Assembly (NCBI RefSeq): GCF_015706575.1
Contig: NW_024037076.1
Location: 10,450,777-10,514,776 of the forward strand
Source of the DNA: Patiria miniata
Lineage: Eukaryota > Echinodermata > Asteroidea > Valvatida > Asterinidae
Length of the DNA stretch: 64,000 bases
Direction: 5' to 3'
How positions within the stretch are numbered: the stretch's first letter is position 1; every line of letters begins with the position of its first letter. Below the pieces are notes generated by a model. That model searched no databases and was not told the DNA's origin. It saw nothing but the letters and a program-made list of their open reading frames with translations. A program made the translations under genes and the position numbers. Positions 1-10,910 of this stretch are shown piece after piece.

Positions 1-1380
1 AAATATTTTTAAGAAGACATTTTGACGTAGACTTAATTATTGTAGGCAAAAGTAATCTCTTATAATTGGGGATTTTCTTGAACTTGTTTAAATCCCCAAC
101 GTTAGGCCACCCTTCGCCAATTCTTTTTTTAAGCCCGATTTACGGATACCTAACTGTCCCCGTGTTTAAGTTTTTCTGGGCTAAATATCAAGCTGTTATC
201 AGTTCGGACAAGATTTCCTAGTTATTTTTGCTATAGGGTAACTATGACCGTTAGTAACTTTGTGGAGTAGAAGCTCATCAATACTGAGGTATAGGAAGAC
301 TACTTGATGATATCTGACGAAAAGTTAAATGCGCGCAACTTTAGGGTATAAAGGTAGCCATTTTGGATCTTTATTATGTCATAATAATCATATTGAGTGA
401 TTTAGGAAATGTTATATAGGTAAGAAAGTAGAATCCCAAATATAAACTTTTCAAAGGAAACAAAAATAAAAAATACACCCAAATTTGGGAATATTCTATT
501 ACACGGCAGGTATTAACGATTGAAGCAAATAGTCACCCTTTCCAAGAGAGTTTCAGGTGTCATCCCTTCAATATCTTCTTTAGGACTTTAAGAATCTATC
601 TGCCAAGTTTGGTGCTTTGGACCAGTCGGTCACGATTCTGACCATATGCCACTGACTACCAGCTTTGAGTTCAGAGTTCGTCGAACCGCGTGGGTGGGTT
701 GGTTGGCCACAGTGCCGAAAATGAGGGAAACCTACGGTATTAAATTTAGGCAACTGAAAGCTCGGGGTTTAATAATATATGAGCATTGATTTAGGAATGA
801 ATCAGTAGTAATCTTCCATGTCGAAAGATCGCATGACTTGTCACATGACTTAATGAGAGTGGCTTGTGCAAAGAGGCTAGTAATGTGTGCAAACACTTAA
901 AAAGGAAAATATAGAGAGAGAAGTGTGCAGTAGTTAGATCTGGGTGCAAAAAGTATAAAACATCTTGAGCAACATTGATGGGGTCTTTAACAACCTGAAT
1001 GGTCATGGTGCCACTGGTTATTTACATTACAGGGTACTTTACCACTCCCAGCTTTGCAACCACGCGAGGCTGACCTTCCATTGCCTTAAACTAAGTACGG
1101 GACTGGAATCTTGACAGAGAGCTCTTGTTTTCTGTTTGTAATTGCTGGTAAAACACCGGCTAGGGAGGTGTTCAGAGCCGCTGAGGCGAGTGGAGGAGTG
1201 GTGGACAACTGCGCATATAAATCGGCAAATGAATAATATGCCAAGTCCTAGGGAGGATTTCGTGTACAAACTATCTTTGAGATAGTGAGAAAAAGTAGTG
1301 TACAAACAAACAATAGAAACACACAACTGAAACAATAGGAGGTCCTTATAAGTAGAGGATAACACGAGTACACTGTGAAC
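1..1380. other. Non-coding AT-rich stretch, nothing recognised
   Basis: No open reading frame here resembles a known family and I see no inverted or tandem repeat. The short frames on the minus strand around 0.8-1.4 kb have no recognisable motif and no convincing splice context. Confidence 0.5.
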
Positions 1381-1385
1381 CAAAG

Positions 1386-1483
1386 ATGGCTTTGTTGTTT
1401 ACATTTTGGGATAGGCTGCATGCCGATGGCATTGCTTCGTGTGCTGTTAGCAATATGTACGTGGTAAATCGCGTGCCAAGTAC
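1386..1483 (+). repeat. Dispersed repeat D1, copy 1
   Basis: This ~97-bp segment is matched, with roughly one difference in seven bases by eye, by 9325-9425. Both copies start at an ATGGC(T/A)TTGTTGT sequence and end at GCGTGCCAAGTA, shortly before a homopolymer run (T then G here, A in the other copy). Two copies ending near a homopolymer suggest a retroposed or SINE-like piece, but no tRNA boxes were found. Class unknown. Confidence 0.6.
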
Positions 1484-1497
1484 TTCATTAATATTTT

Positions 1498-1552
1498 TTT
1501 TATTTGTTTTTTTTTTTTTTTTTTTGGTTGTTGTTTTTGTTGGGGGGGGGGC
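1498..1552. repeat. Poly-T then poly-G low-complexity tract
   Basis: A long T run with few interruptions is followed by TTGTTG and then a G run. It directly follows repeat D1 and is prone to length variation and sequencing error. Confidence 0.85.
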
Positions 1553-1739
1553 AAGCAAAAGTAATATACATGTAATCCTATATATCAACAACACAGACCA
1601 AAATATCCAGTTATTAAATATAAAGGTGCAACGAAATTGAAATACACTCAATGAAAGAAAGACATCACACGAGTAACTGAGCATGTCAACAAACAAAGAA
1701 ACGAAAAACTGACAAAGACAACTATAAATGGAAACAAAC

Positions 1740-2340
1740 AAGTACTCCATCAGACAGACACCCCAATAACCCCACAAATAACCCCCCCCCCAAAAAAAAA
1801 CAACAACACCCAAAACAATCAAACAAACAAACACTCCCAACACCCCAACAAACACACCCAGACTTGTTTCACATACGTAGTGTGGACTTTCCTTTCTTTT
1901 CGTGTAGTTAAGGAACACCAGTGGAAAAACTCATTTTTCTCAAACTGTGAAAACTCTTACAACCCAATTTTTTTTCTATGATTCCCTATAGTGTTTCTCT
2001 TCATTCTGCTACAGATAAACCTAACCCAAAAATGCCTCTAAACCTGTTTTCCAGAAATGGGGAAACACTGTGTGGACGTGGGCAAGTCCACACAACGTCG
2101 GTGCTACCTACATTATGTGGACGTGTTTTGTTCGGAAGTCCACACTGCGTATGTAAGACAAGCTCAACAAACGCCCCCAACACCCCAACAAACACAACAA
2201 ACACCCCAACAAACAAACACCCCAACAAACACAACAACAAACCCAACATCCCCGACAGCCCAACAAAACAAACAAACTATAATAGAACCAAAAACACCCC
2301 CCCCCCAAAAAAAAAAAACACCCACCGCCAAAACATACAA
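1740..2340. repeat. C/A-rich simple-sequence region (CCCCAACAAACA-type)
   Basis: Two stretches (about 1760-1860 and 2165-2330) consist of interrupted CCCCAACAAACA-like units ending in C and A homopolymers. They flank a short segment containing a 9-bp hairpin (TGTGTGGAC / GTCCACACA near 2070-2095). GTCCACACTRCGTATGT occurs in opposite orientations near 1869-1886 and 2140-2157. The unusual peptides encoded here are by-products of the base composition. Confidence 0.7.
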
Positions 2341-2423
2341 ATGAAATGCTGCTGAAGAACACACACACAAGTGGAACTAGAGATATTCACATATAAATAC
2401 ATCAGGTGGGCACTAAAGAAAAG

Positions 2424-3460
2424 TTATCCAAGATCTTCAAAGTGATCAGACAGACTTCTGGTGAATGAACTTAAAGAGTCAAGTATAACCGAGTGTTTAA
2501 TATGAGAGGGAAGGTTGCTCCAGATGCGTGGAAATGAATGGGTGATGGAGTTCTTGAGGGCAAGAGTTCTGGCATACTGTTGGCTGAATATCACATGATC
2601 TAGGTGGCGAGTGTTTACTGTTATATTACTACAAGCAGAATGGCAGTCAATAAGTCCAAACAGACACTTCACTACATATGTGATGGACTGCTTTGCTCGT
2701 CTGTTTTCCAAAGACATCCAGTTCAGGGCTTGAAGTCTGTCCTCGTACGTTACGGTTCCCCTGGCAACCTTCAGACACATCCTGCTGGCCCGCCTCTGGA
2801 CTCGCTCCAATTTACAGATGTCAGCGGCAGTGTAAGGGGACCAGGCTGGCACTCCTTATTCAAGCACTGGTAGTACTATGGATTTATAAAGAGATGAAAG
2901 GGCCTGCGTTGAAGTTCCTACTTGCCAGATGAATCTTAGTGTCCTATTGGCTTTGGAAACGACTGCATTGATGTGATTAGACCAGGTCAGAGTGTTGTTG
3001 AGGGTGAGTCCAAGGTATTTGTAGGTTGAAGTGATGCTTACAGGAGTGTCGTCGAGGATATAAGTGGGAGGATTAATTTGTTTCTTTGCTCGCGACATGT
3101 GGAGGACCTTAGTTTTCTTTAGGTTGAGCTGCATGCCGTTCATTTCACTCCATCGGCCAAGTTCAGTGAGGTCTGTTTGAAGGGCATGCTCGTCATCTGG
3201 TGACTGGATGGGTTGGTAAATGAGTGTGTAAATGAGTAGGAATTTTGTTGACAGGTTGTGGGAAATGTCATTGATGAACAGGTTAAAAAAGCAAAGGGCC
3301 AAGGACGCTTCCTTGTGGGAATCCAGATGTGACAGGTGCCCAGTCTGAAAAGCAACCACGATACATGAGACGTTGCTCTCGGCCAATCAGAAAGGATTTG
3401 ATCCATGCCCAGGTTTGTCCACTGATGTTGTAATTGCTTGCCAGTTCAACGTAGTTCGAC
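2424..3460 (-). pseudogene. Dead non-LTR retrotransposon reverse transcriptase (Jockey/CR1-like), 5' truncated
   Basis: Read on the minus strand, this encodes the fingers-palm-thumb part of a LINE reverse transcriptase. In order one sees WIKSFLIGR, then SGFPQGSVLGPLLF (the region before the catalytic motif), then LFINDI, a W..MNGMQLN..KTKVL stretch, YKYLG, and the C-terminal LERVQRRASR and RLQALN...RR motifs typical of the end of these polyproteins. It is broken in at least three ways. A one-base shift follows the GPLLF motif near 3290. The expected F/Y-A-D-D catalytic box is missing, with only LLIYTLIY in its place. An in-frame TAA at 2856-2858 replaces a Tyr expected before GVPAW. Similarity stops near 3450, so the endonuclease and ORF1 are absent. 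The frame terminates at 2424. Family assignment below Jockey/CR1/L2-like is not possible by eye. Confidence 0.9.
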
Positions 3461-4395
3461 TAAGGTACAGCAAAAAAAAATACGACTTGTCATCAAGTCT
3501 AATCCTGCAAAGGCCTATTCAAATGTTTGGGCTGTACACAGCTATAAAAAGTTCTTGGGCGTTTCTTAGTTAAACTTTGAACTCGTGCATTGTATGGGGA
3601 TGTAATGAAAGCGACTGTTTTCTAAAGAGTTTAAGCAGGCATTCATCGTTGTGGGTCGTTCGTGTTGTTATTGCTACAAGTTCAAGTTAGACTACCCAAT
3701 ATATCGTCGTAAAGGTGGAAAATAACTGAAGAGTTTTGTATTTTTTTATGGTCAAAGTTTGCTGTAAGCTATGACTTCCCAAATATTATGTTTCCCAAAC
3801 ATTCATTTATTCACCAAACTGTAACTGTATGAAATGAAAAAAAACCAGGAATTCCACCCAACCTTCTCAACGAAAGTCTCCACAATGTAAAACAAATGAA
3901 GTTACACGTTCTCGGCCAATCAAAACACCTAATTATCACTCAAAACACAATTTTGTAACGATATACTGAATGATCAGGAAATAAAGGATTCATCATTTTT
4001 TTTTAACAAACCTTCATATTACTTTATACAGGATGTCAGAACAAATCGGGTAACTTTCTGAACGATTTATTTTTCATAGATCAGGCATGATATTTTTCAG
4101 ACTTTAGCTGAAATCAGACCGTTCGAATCCGAGAAAAAGACATTACCAGTAGCGACGAGTTTAAAATTGGCAGTGAAAACAAGGACCTCAATGATGTTCT
4201 TTTCGTTAAAAGGATTCAGAAACGAAAAGTCCCGAATGTCATACAATGGCTTAGCACCGAGAGCCTCGGTTTCAATTTCAATTCGAAATTCGTTCAAGAA
4301 ATGCATCTTTCAGACCTTTTTATGCAATGTTCAGACTGTTAATGGTACGGAAGATGGTTGGATTGTGTTTTTGATGACACATGTGCATGGCATTT
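3461..4395. other. Non-coding, nothing recognised
   Basis: AT-rich sequence directly upstream (minus-strand sense) of the truncated reverse transcriptase. No repeat with a second copy in this window and no coding signal were found. Confidence 0.45.
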
Positions 4396-4613
4396 GGCAC
4401 ACAGTCAGAGTATGACATGAGAAATATTTTCGCTAAAGGGCCTTCGCAGATTTGTCCTTTAAAAAAAAAATAGATGGAATAACAAGCAATTGGAGCCATT
4501 TTAAAATATTTGAAACTTGCTAGTTATTCTACCTATATTTTCTTTAAAAGAACAAATCTGCGGTGGCCCTATTGCCAAATGTCATTCATAAGATATACTC
4601 TGACTGTTTGCTA
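4396..4613. repeat. Long imperfect inverted repeat (foldback)
   Basis: The left arm runs from ACAGTCAGAGTAT through GGGCCTTCGCAGATTTGT. It is mirrored on the right by ACAAATCTGCGGTGGCCC through ATACTCTGACTGT. An inner pair (TAGATGGAATAAC / GTTATTCTACCTA) extends the stem toward the centre. Arms are about 85-100 bp with small mismatches. This looks like a foldback MITE or a long-stem hairpin; target duplications are not evident. Confidence 0.75.
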
Positions 4614-5275
4614 ATTGTCACGTTTCTATAATCAAAGGCAAAATTACCCCCAAATATTTCCCCTATCTGGCCCACTATAATCGACATTTTTTACAGAGCC
4701 AAATCACTGTCCTGGAACTTTGTGAAATGTAGTGCTCACTTTAGAAAAACAGACTATGATTGTACACGCATATATACGGCGAACTGTTTATCTCAAAAGG
4801 AACTCGTCGAATCTTGACGCGCACATTGCGCAGTTGAAATGCTGTAACGAAACCTACTCAGGGATCCACCAGTTAAGTGAAAGCAATACAAAAATAATTT
4901 TAGAAGGAACAAGACGTTTCAATTCTGTTAGCCACTGATAATTTTCTTGTGGCCTTTAATTCAAAAATACTGAAATTATTATTATTATTATAATTTACAT
5001 CAAATTTGGCAGTATGGATTCAGTGATTTGAAAAAATTAGAAATAATTGAATAACGTGTACATGTCGGACAATTGTAAGGACATATAGTTTAAATGTTGG
5101 GCGAACAGCTCAACCACGCCCACCAAAAATGTATTCTCGTTCCATTTCAAATCGGTAGTTGAACACAAACAAGGCCAAAAACAAGGAAAAAGAATAACAA
5201 ACAAGTTTACTTGTACTTCCTGTGCATATTGGCCTATAAAATGGCAAATCGCCCTTTAATAAATATTTCCTAGAT
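4614..5275. other. Non-coding, nothing recognised
   Basis: AT-rich with an ATT/TTA microsatellite-like run near 4975-4995. No coding or repeat signal beyond that. Confidence 0.45.
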
Positions 5276-5371
5276 TGCTATCCAAGGGGGACGAATCAAC
5301 CCTTTGCCGATAAGCAACCAGGCTGCTATCCAAGGGGGACGAATCAACCCCTCGCCGATAAACAACCAACC
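5276..5371 (+). repeat. Two-copy tandem repeat, 48-bp period
   Basis: TGCTATCCAAGGGGGACGAA begins at 5276 and again at 5324. The two units differ at only a few positions. Confidence 0.8.
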
Positions 5372-5490
5372 CTGCCAAAAAGCACCCACCAAAACAGGAA
5401 AGCCACATGCACAGAAAGTAAATCAGGCAAACAATTATAATTACAGTCTAGCAAATTTGACTATCACAATTTAATACAATCATAAGATAT

Positions 5491-6604
5491 AACTAGAAAT
5501 GTGTTTGTGGACAAACACAAGCTGTTTCGGATATTCGAAATACTCTGTGCACGTGATGAACAATCAGTGACGTCACTAAAAAAGTCATCTATAACAGCAC
5601 ATTATACGTACATGTCAAGTTATAACCAAATCGAACATATAGGTCTGTAAATATAGGCCTATGAAGAACACAATGCCTCTTTAAGGGACGTCACATGACT
5701 TTGATGATGACATGACATGAATTTTCATCTATAACCCATCTCGGCATTGGTACGATCACAAATTTCTTCTAGGACCATCTGTGGGTGGTAGTCTAAGTGT
5801 GTACCAGGTCTAACGTCGATCGCATAATTTACAAAAGTGCCAAAGTAGTGTTTTAAAACGTGTACAAACCCTATGGGGAAAAATGCATCTTTAATGTGAT
5901 GTAACCCAACACCTGATGACGTCACGATCACGAATTTCTTCTAGGACCATCTGTGGGTGGTGGTCTAAATATGTATCAAGTCTGAGGTCGATCGGATTTA
6001 CGAAGGTGCCAAGGTGGAGTGTTTTAAAACGTGTACAAAACATATAGGGAAAATGTACATCTTTAATGTGAAGTAACGTGACACCTGATGACGTCACGAT
6101 CACAAATTTCTTCTTGGACCATCTGTGGGTGGTGGTCTAAGTATGTACCAAGTGTAACGTCGATTAGATTTATGAAAGTGCCGAAATGGAGCGTTTTAAT
6201 ACATGTACAAACCCTATGGGAAAAATGCATCTTTAATGTGACGTAACCTGACACCTGATGACGTCACGATCACGAATTTCGTCTAGAACCATCTGTGGAT
6301 GGTGGTCTAAGTATGAATTAAGTTTAAAGTCGATCGGATTTACGAAGATGCCAAAGTGGAGTGTTTTAAAACGTGTACAAAACATATGGGGAAAAATGCA
6401 TCTTTAATGTGACGTAAACCGACACCTGATGACGTCACGGTCACGAATTTCTTCTAGGACCATCTGTGGGTGGTGGTCTAAGTATGTACCAAGTCTGAAA
6501 TCAATCGGATTTAAAAAAGTGGCAAAGTGGACTGGCTGAAGAAACGTGTGTTAAACCTATGGAGAAAAAGTCTGAAAAAGGAGAAAAAAAAAAGAAAAGA
6601 AAAA
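5491..6604 (+). mobile_element. Tandem-core non-autonomous element, copy 1 (~171-bp repeats)
   Basis: The element opens with AACTAGAAAT and a short hairpin (GTGTTTGT-GG-ACAAACAC, 5501-5518), followed by AAGCTGTTTCGG. About five units of ~171 bp follow, each carrying GATGACGTCACGATCAC and CATCTGTGGGTGGTGGTCT. Unit boundaries can be set at about 5918, 6089, 6260 and 6430. The copy ends in a purine run (about 6575-6606). Hairpin start, tandem core and purine-rich end recall the 'pearl'/Helentron-associated elements of marine invertebrates. That comparison is inference, and no Rep-helicase is present. Confidence 0.7.
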
Positions 6605-7908
6605 AACTAGAAATGTGTTTGTGGACAAACACAAGCTGTTTCGGGTATTTGAAATACTCTGTGCACGTGGTGAACACTTGATGAAGTCACTTCGAATGTC
6701 ATCTGCCAAGAGAAAAGTCAATCAGACATATAGTGCCAAAGTAGGAATTGAAGAAAAACGTGTACAAAACCTATGAGGAAAAATGCATCTTTAATGTAAA
6801 GTAACCTTACACCAGATGATGTCACGATCACGAATTTCTTCTAGGACCATCTGTGGGTGATGGTCTAAGTGTGTACAAAGGCTAACGTTGATCGGATTTA
6901 CGAAAGTGCCAAAGTAGAATGTTTTAAAACATGTACAAACCCTATGGGGAAAAATGCATCTTTAATGTGACGTAACCCAACACCTGATGACGTCTTGATC
7001 ACAAATTTATTCTAGGACCATCTGTGGGTGATGGTCTAAGTGTGTGCCAAGTCTAAACTACATCAAATTTACGAAGGTGCCAAAGTGGAGTGTTTTAAAA
7101 CGTGTACAAACCCTATGGGGAAAATACATCTTTAATGTGACGTAACCTGACACCTAATGACGTCACGGTCACGAATTTCTTCTAGGACCATCTGTGGGTG
7201 GTGGTCTAAGTATGTATCAAGTTGGAGGTCGATCGGATTTATGAAGAGGCCAAAGTGGAGTGTTTTAAAACGTGTACAAAACATATGGGGAAAATGTGCA
7301 TCTTTAATGTGAAGTAACGCGACACCTGATGACGTCACGATCACAAATATCTTCAAGGACCATTTGTGGGTGATGGTCTAAGTGTGTACCAAGTATAAAG
7401 TCGATCACATTTACGAAAGTGCTGAAATGGAGCGTTTTAAAACATGTACAAACCCTATGGGGAAAAATACATCTTTAATGTGACGTAACCTGACTCTTGA
7501 TGACGTCACGATCACGAATTTCATCTAGGACCATCTGTGGGTGGTGGTCTAAGTATGAATTCAGTTTAAAGTCGATCGGATTTACGAAGATGCCAAACTG
7601 GAGTGTTTTAAAACGTGTACAAAACATATGGGCAAAAATACATCTTTAATGTGACGTAACCTGACACCTAATGACGTCACAATCACAAATTTCTTCTAGG
7701 ACCATTTGTGGGTGGTGGTATAAGTATGTACCAAGTCTGAAATCAATCGGATTTTAAAAAGTGGCAAAGTGGATTGGTAGAAGAAACGTGTGTTAAACCT
7801 ATGGAGAAAAAGTCTGAAAAAGGAGAAGAAAAAAAAAAAAAGAAGAAAAAAGAAAAAAAAAAATCTTAACGAAAACAAGAGCTGTTTCGGTGTGTCACCG
7901 AAACAGCT
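6605..7908 (+). mobile_element. Tandem-core non-autonomous element, copy 2
   Basis: The second copy abuts the first and restarts with the same AACTAGAAAT, hairpin (6615-6632) and AAGCTGTTTCGG. It carries about six ~171-bp units (markers near 6815, 6986, 7157, 7328, 7500 and 7671) and a longer purine tract (about 7818-7863). It ends with a perfect 13-bp-arm hairpin. The minus strand of single units stays open for 60-74 codons, but the frames differ between units, so coding is unlikely. Confidence 0.7.
7880..7908. repeat. Perfect terminal hairpin, 13-bp arms, 3-nt loop
   Basis: AGCTGTTTCGGTG, loop TGT, then CACCGAAACAGCT. The arm repeats the AGCTGTTTCGG motif found at the 5' starts (5520 and 6634), which links the two ends of the tandem-core element. 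Confidence 0.9.
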
Positions 7909-8560
7909 AATAAAATGAACGAGATAGGCTGAAATGGGGCACGGGGCACATTACTGCATGTAAAAGAAAAACTTACATACGACACCAATATAGGTTGGCA
8001 ACTGAACTTCGGTTACAATTTGAGTCATCTTGGCAGGTCCAAAAGTAAAAGAAATCAGGCTCAGAGAGACATGTCTCTCCTACCACACCCAGTCCTAAAT
8101 CCTCAGTGGGAAAACATGTGCTCAGGCTTTTTATACTGGCCCTGCTAGCCCAGTACTTTTCCACTGAACTGGAATGCAAGGCACATAATCTATGCAAAAA
8201 ATTAGAACACTCCTGCCTCAATACAGTGACCTGGTTTTGGCGAGCCCAAGCTAATCCATGAATTGTTAAATATGTCAATTGAATAGAGAGCCAGGCTAGT
8301 AGAAAAAGGAACAATTGGCTTGGCCAGCAAGTGGAAGCTCTAATTTACATATGCGCTCTGGCATGTCTAGTGAATGACTTTTCAGCTGGTACAACTATCA
8401 ATAGTACTAGACAACAAATTAAAGTGGTTTTCGCTACAATACCGAACTAGACTATTTAGTATCCATATACGCGCATCATTTCTCATGGTCCCTCACTACT
8501 ATTGGCGGATGTTTTAATAGAATACGAGTGAGATTTGAGGCTTTGCTTGGTGGAGATACC
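7909..8560. other. Non-coding, nothing recognised
   Basis: No repeat partner in the window and no motif found. A 113-codon minus-strand frame at 7973-8314 is featureless. Confidence 0.4.
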
Positions 8561-9104
8561 AATGAATGAAAGGTTTGCGGAAACACAATGTGGGAATAAT
8601 TTCTCAAATTAAGAGAATGGTTATGAAAAGAACCAGAGGTATAAACTCGACGTTCCGGTCAGTATGCTCGGACCGTCTTCAGGAGAGTGCCTAGACTCTA
8701 AGGAAGTAAACACATAAGCACCAAATGCGAATTTGATGAAGTCTTAGATTGCATCACATGTGGTGATGCCAAGTAGCAGGGAGCCTAGAGCAAGACTGGT
8801 GCCTACCGAAGTGACTGGAGTAGAACAGTAGGGATGGCATCTCGGTAGAGGGAGAACCTAGGTCAAAGGAGACCCATCAGTCTGAGATGATACTTGGCAT
8901 TCCCACAGGATGCAACTTCATACTTCATCGATTTTGCATTTGTAACTTATTTGTTTACTTTCTTAGAGATTAGGCACTGTCCTGAAGACGGTCGGAGCAT
9001 ACAGACTGGAACGTCGAGTTCATACCTGTTTTTTTTTTTCAGAACCATTATCTTAGTTTGAGAAATCATTCCCGTATGGTGTTTCTGCAAGCCTTTCATT
9101 CATT
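8561..9104. mobile_element. Long-arm inverted-repeat element (~165-bp TIRs)
   Basis: The left arm begins AATGAATGAAAGG and includes AACTCGACGTTCCGGTC and ACCGTCTTCAGG. The right arm mirrors it (CCTGAAGACGGTC, GGAACGTCGAGTT, CCTTTCATTCATT). Arms run about 8561-8725 and 8940-9104, separated by a ~215-bp centre with no coding signal. The GACGTTCC...CGTCTTCAGG palindrome type is common in animal repeats. No target duplication was recognised. Superfamily not assigned. Confidence 0.8.
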
Positions 9105-9324
9105 AGAGCACGAGTGCATATCCCGCGAACGAAAAACTGTAGGACTAATTCAAAGGCTCTCCACTACTTCATTTTCACCCCTGATTTAGCTTGCATATGC
9201 AGTTTCCAATACAATACTGTTGTGTTCCATACTGTGATTCAGCGTATTTTTGTTTGGTTAATCCGTCTCTCTGAATAGGCCGACTTCCTTTCAGTCGCAC
9301 GGTTTTCGTATTCCTATGACCCAA

Positions 9325-9425
9325 ATGGCATTGTTGTGTACATTTTGGGGTAGGCTTCATGCCGGTGTCATTGCTTCGTGTGTTGTTAGCAAACAAAATC
9401 GCGGTAAAAATCGCGTGCCAAGTAG
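9325..9425 (+). repeat. Dispersed repeat D1, copy 2
   Basis: Counterpart of 1386-1483, ending in GCGTGCCAAGTA and followed within a few bases by an A run (9432-9443). Confidence 0.6.
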
Positions 9426-10133
9426 GGATATTAAAAAAAAAAAATAGTTGACACTACCACAAACGCGCATGAGATCACCACGGACATTTAGGATCTTCAA
9501 TCCAACACGGCTTCTAAAAACAGGTCCAGAGTCTCTACACGGGTTAAATCCAGCCCTGATTGGGACCGGGGTTGAGATGATCCACCTGGGTAGAAAATCC
9601 AAATATTACAACCGACCCGGTGTAAAAAAAAAAAAAAAAAAAAAAAAAATGTGTATACGGTTTACCTGGTCAACCCGTCTTCGTTGGTACCCGGTTCCGC
9701 TCAAGGTGGACCCATGTCGATTTGAACAAGTTAACGTAGGATGATAGTCCCTTGGCAGATTTCACGAAACTCGTCTATCTTGCGACTCATCTTAGGACTT
9801 AAAACGAATTCCCGTTCTAGGATCAACCTTAAGCCCGCTGGACACAAGAGCGACGATCTGAGCTGAGAGGCCGTTTGCTTTGCACGTAGCTCACCGGTGC
9901 CCCCTACTCACGATTGGCTACGCCTCTGGCGGACATGTACGTTATTATTATAATCAATACAATTTTTACAATTTTTCAAGGGGGAGGGTTTGACACAAAA
10001 ACCACCCCTCTGAATCCGCGCCTGGCCGGCTATAGCTAATATCTTTGGGGCAGACCTTTCGCATGTGAGTCACCTTCTAACATTCGTTACTGCTATCTCA
10101 CTTTTTTTTCCTTTTTTTATTTTTTTTTTTTAT
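9426..10133. other. Non-coding with poly(A) run and hAT-MITE-like end fragments
   Basis: An A run of about 25 bases lies at 9624-9648. Around 9899-9933 and 9967-10024 are two sequences of the form CCCCC...GGCTACGCCTCTGG and CCCCTCTGAATCCGCGCCTG. These resemble right ends of common hAT-type MITEs. No matching left ends were found, so these are fragments at best. Confidence 0.4.
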
Positions 10134-10370
10134 AGCAGAGTTTAATAATAACTGAACTGGTTGCCATGGTAAAATTGGGCATCCCACGTAATTGCTTTTG
10201 TACCATATTGATCTCTGGTAGAAGGTAAGAAATGTCACCAAGTTTAATGCCGATCAGCCAAAGCCTTCGGGAGTTATGTAATTGCAATAAGATTCATTGT
10301 GTGGGGTTGTGGCCCGGTCCCTGATACCCATGGGGTTGTAACGTTAAAAGGACATTCAAGGGACAAGTGG
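10134..10370 (+). repeat. Direct repeat pair, copy 1
   Basis: Shares an ordered series of motifs with 10690-10910: AGAGTTTAATAATAACT, GGTTGCC(A/T)TGGTA, CCAAAGCCTTC, TTCATTGTGTGGGG, and CCATGGGGTTGTAACG. Divergence is appreciable, with small indels. Confidence 0.75.
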
Positions 10371-10689
10371 GTATTCGAGTGTGAAAAAAAAAAAACAATG
10401 ACTTTAAAATAAGGCTGCATTGTGCCTGCATAAATAGTCTGGCGCCATCCCAATCAACAGTTAACAATAAATAAAATACATTCAGGAAGCTCGACAAACT
10501 TGGCCAACTCGGGAATTAGGCCCATAGAAAATAGCAGGAATTCATATTCGTCCAATTATCTGCTGCTACATATGTGTAATTGGCTTTAAGTTGATTGGAA
10601 CTCACCTAGGGAAAATTAAACTTTTCTATTAATTATCCTGACAATGTTTTGGTTTATAACCTCAAATGGTTGTAATAACAAACTGCTTA

Positions 10690-10910
10690 TATGACAGAGT
10701 TTTATAATAACTCAATTGGTTGCCTTGGTACCAATGGGCTTCCTAAGTAATTGTATTTGTACCACATTAATAGATCACTGGAGGTCACCCTGATGAACCA
10801 AAGCCTTCCGGAGTAATTGGAATAAGTTTCATTGTGTGGGGGCTGTGGCCCGGCCCCTGATATCCATGGGGTTGTAACGATGAAAGGGTCTGGACATTCA
10901 AGGGGTGATA
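10690..10910 (+). repeat. Direct repeat pair, copy 2
   Basis: Counterpart of 10134-10370, offset by about 557 bp. The intervening sequence is not part of the repeat. Confidence 0.75.

Noticed and set aside
5725..7356. Repeated 60-74-codon minus-strand frames in the 171-bp units
   Set aside because: The same DNA is read in two different frames in neighbouring units and stops differ. They follow from the repeat lacking stops, not from coding conservation.
8940..9030. Hammerhead ribozyme in the long-arm element (CTGAAGA ... GAACGTC)
   Set aside because: CTGAAGA fits the CUGANGA core and GAA is present, but no complementary stem I can be drawn around the core and the stem II closing pair is wrong.
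9624..9648. Poly(A) run as a processed-gene 3' end
   Set aside because: No coding remnant precedes it and no flanking duplication was seen.
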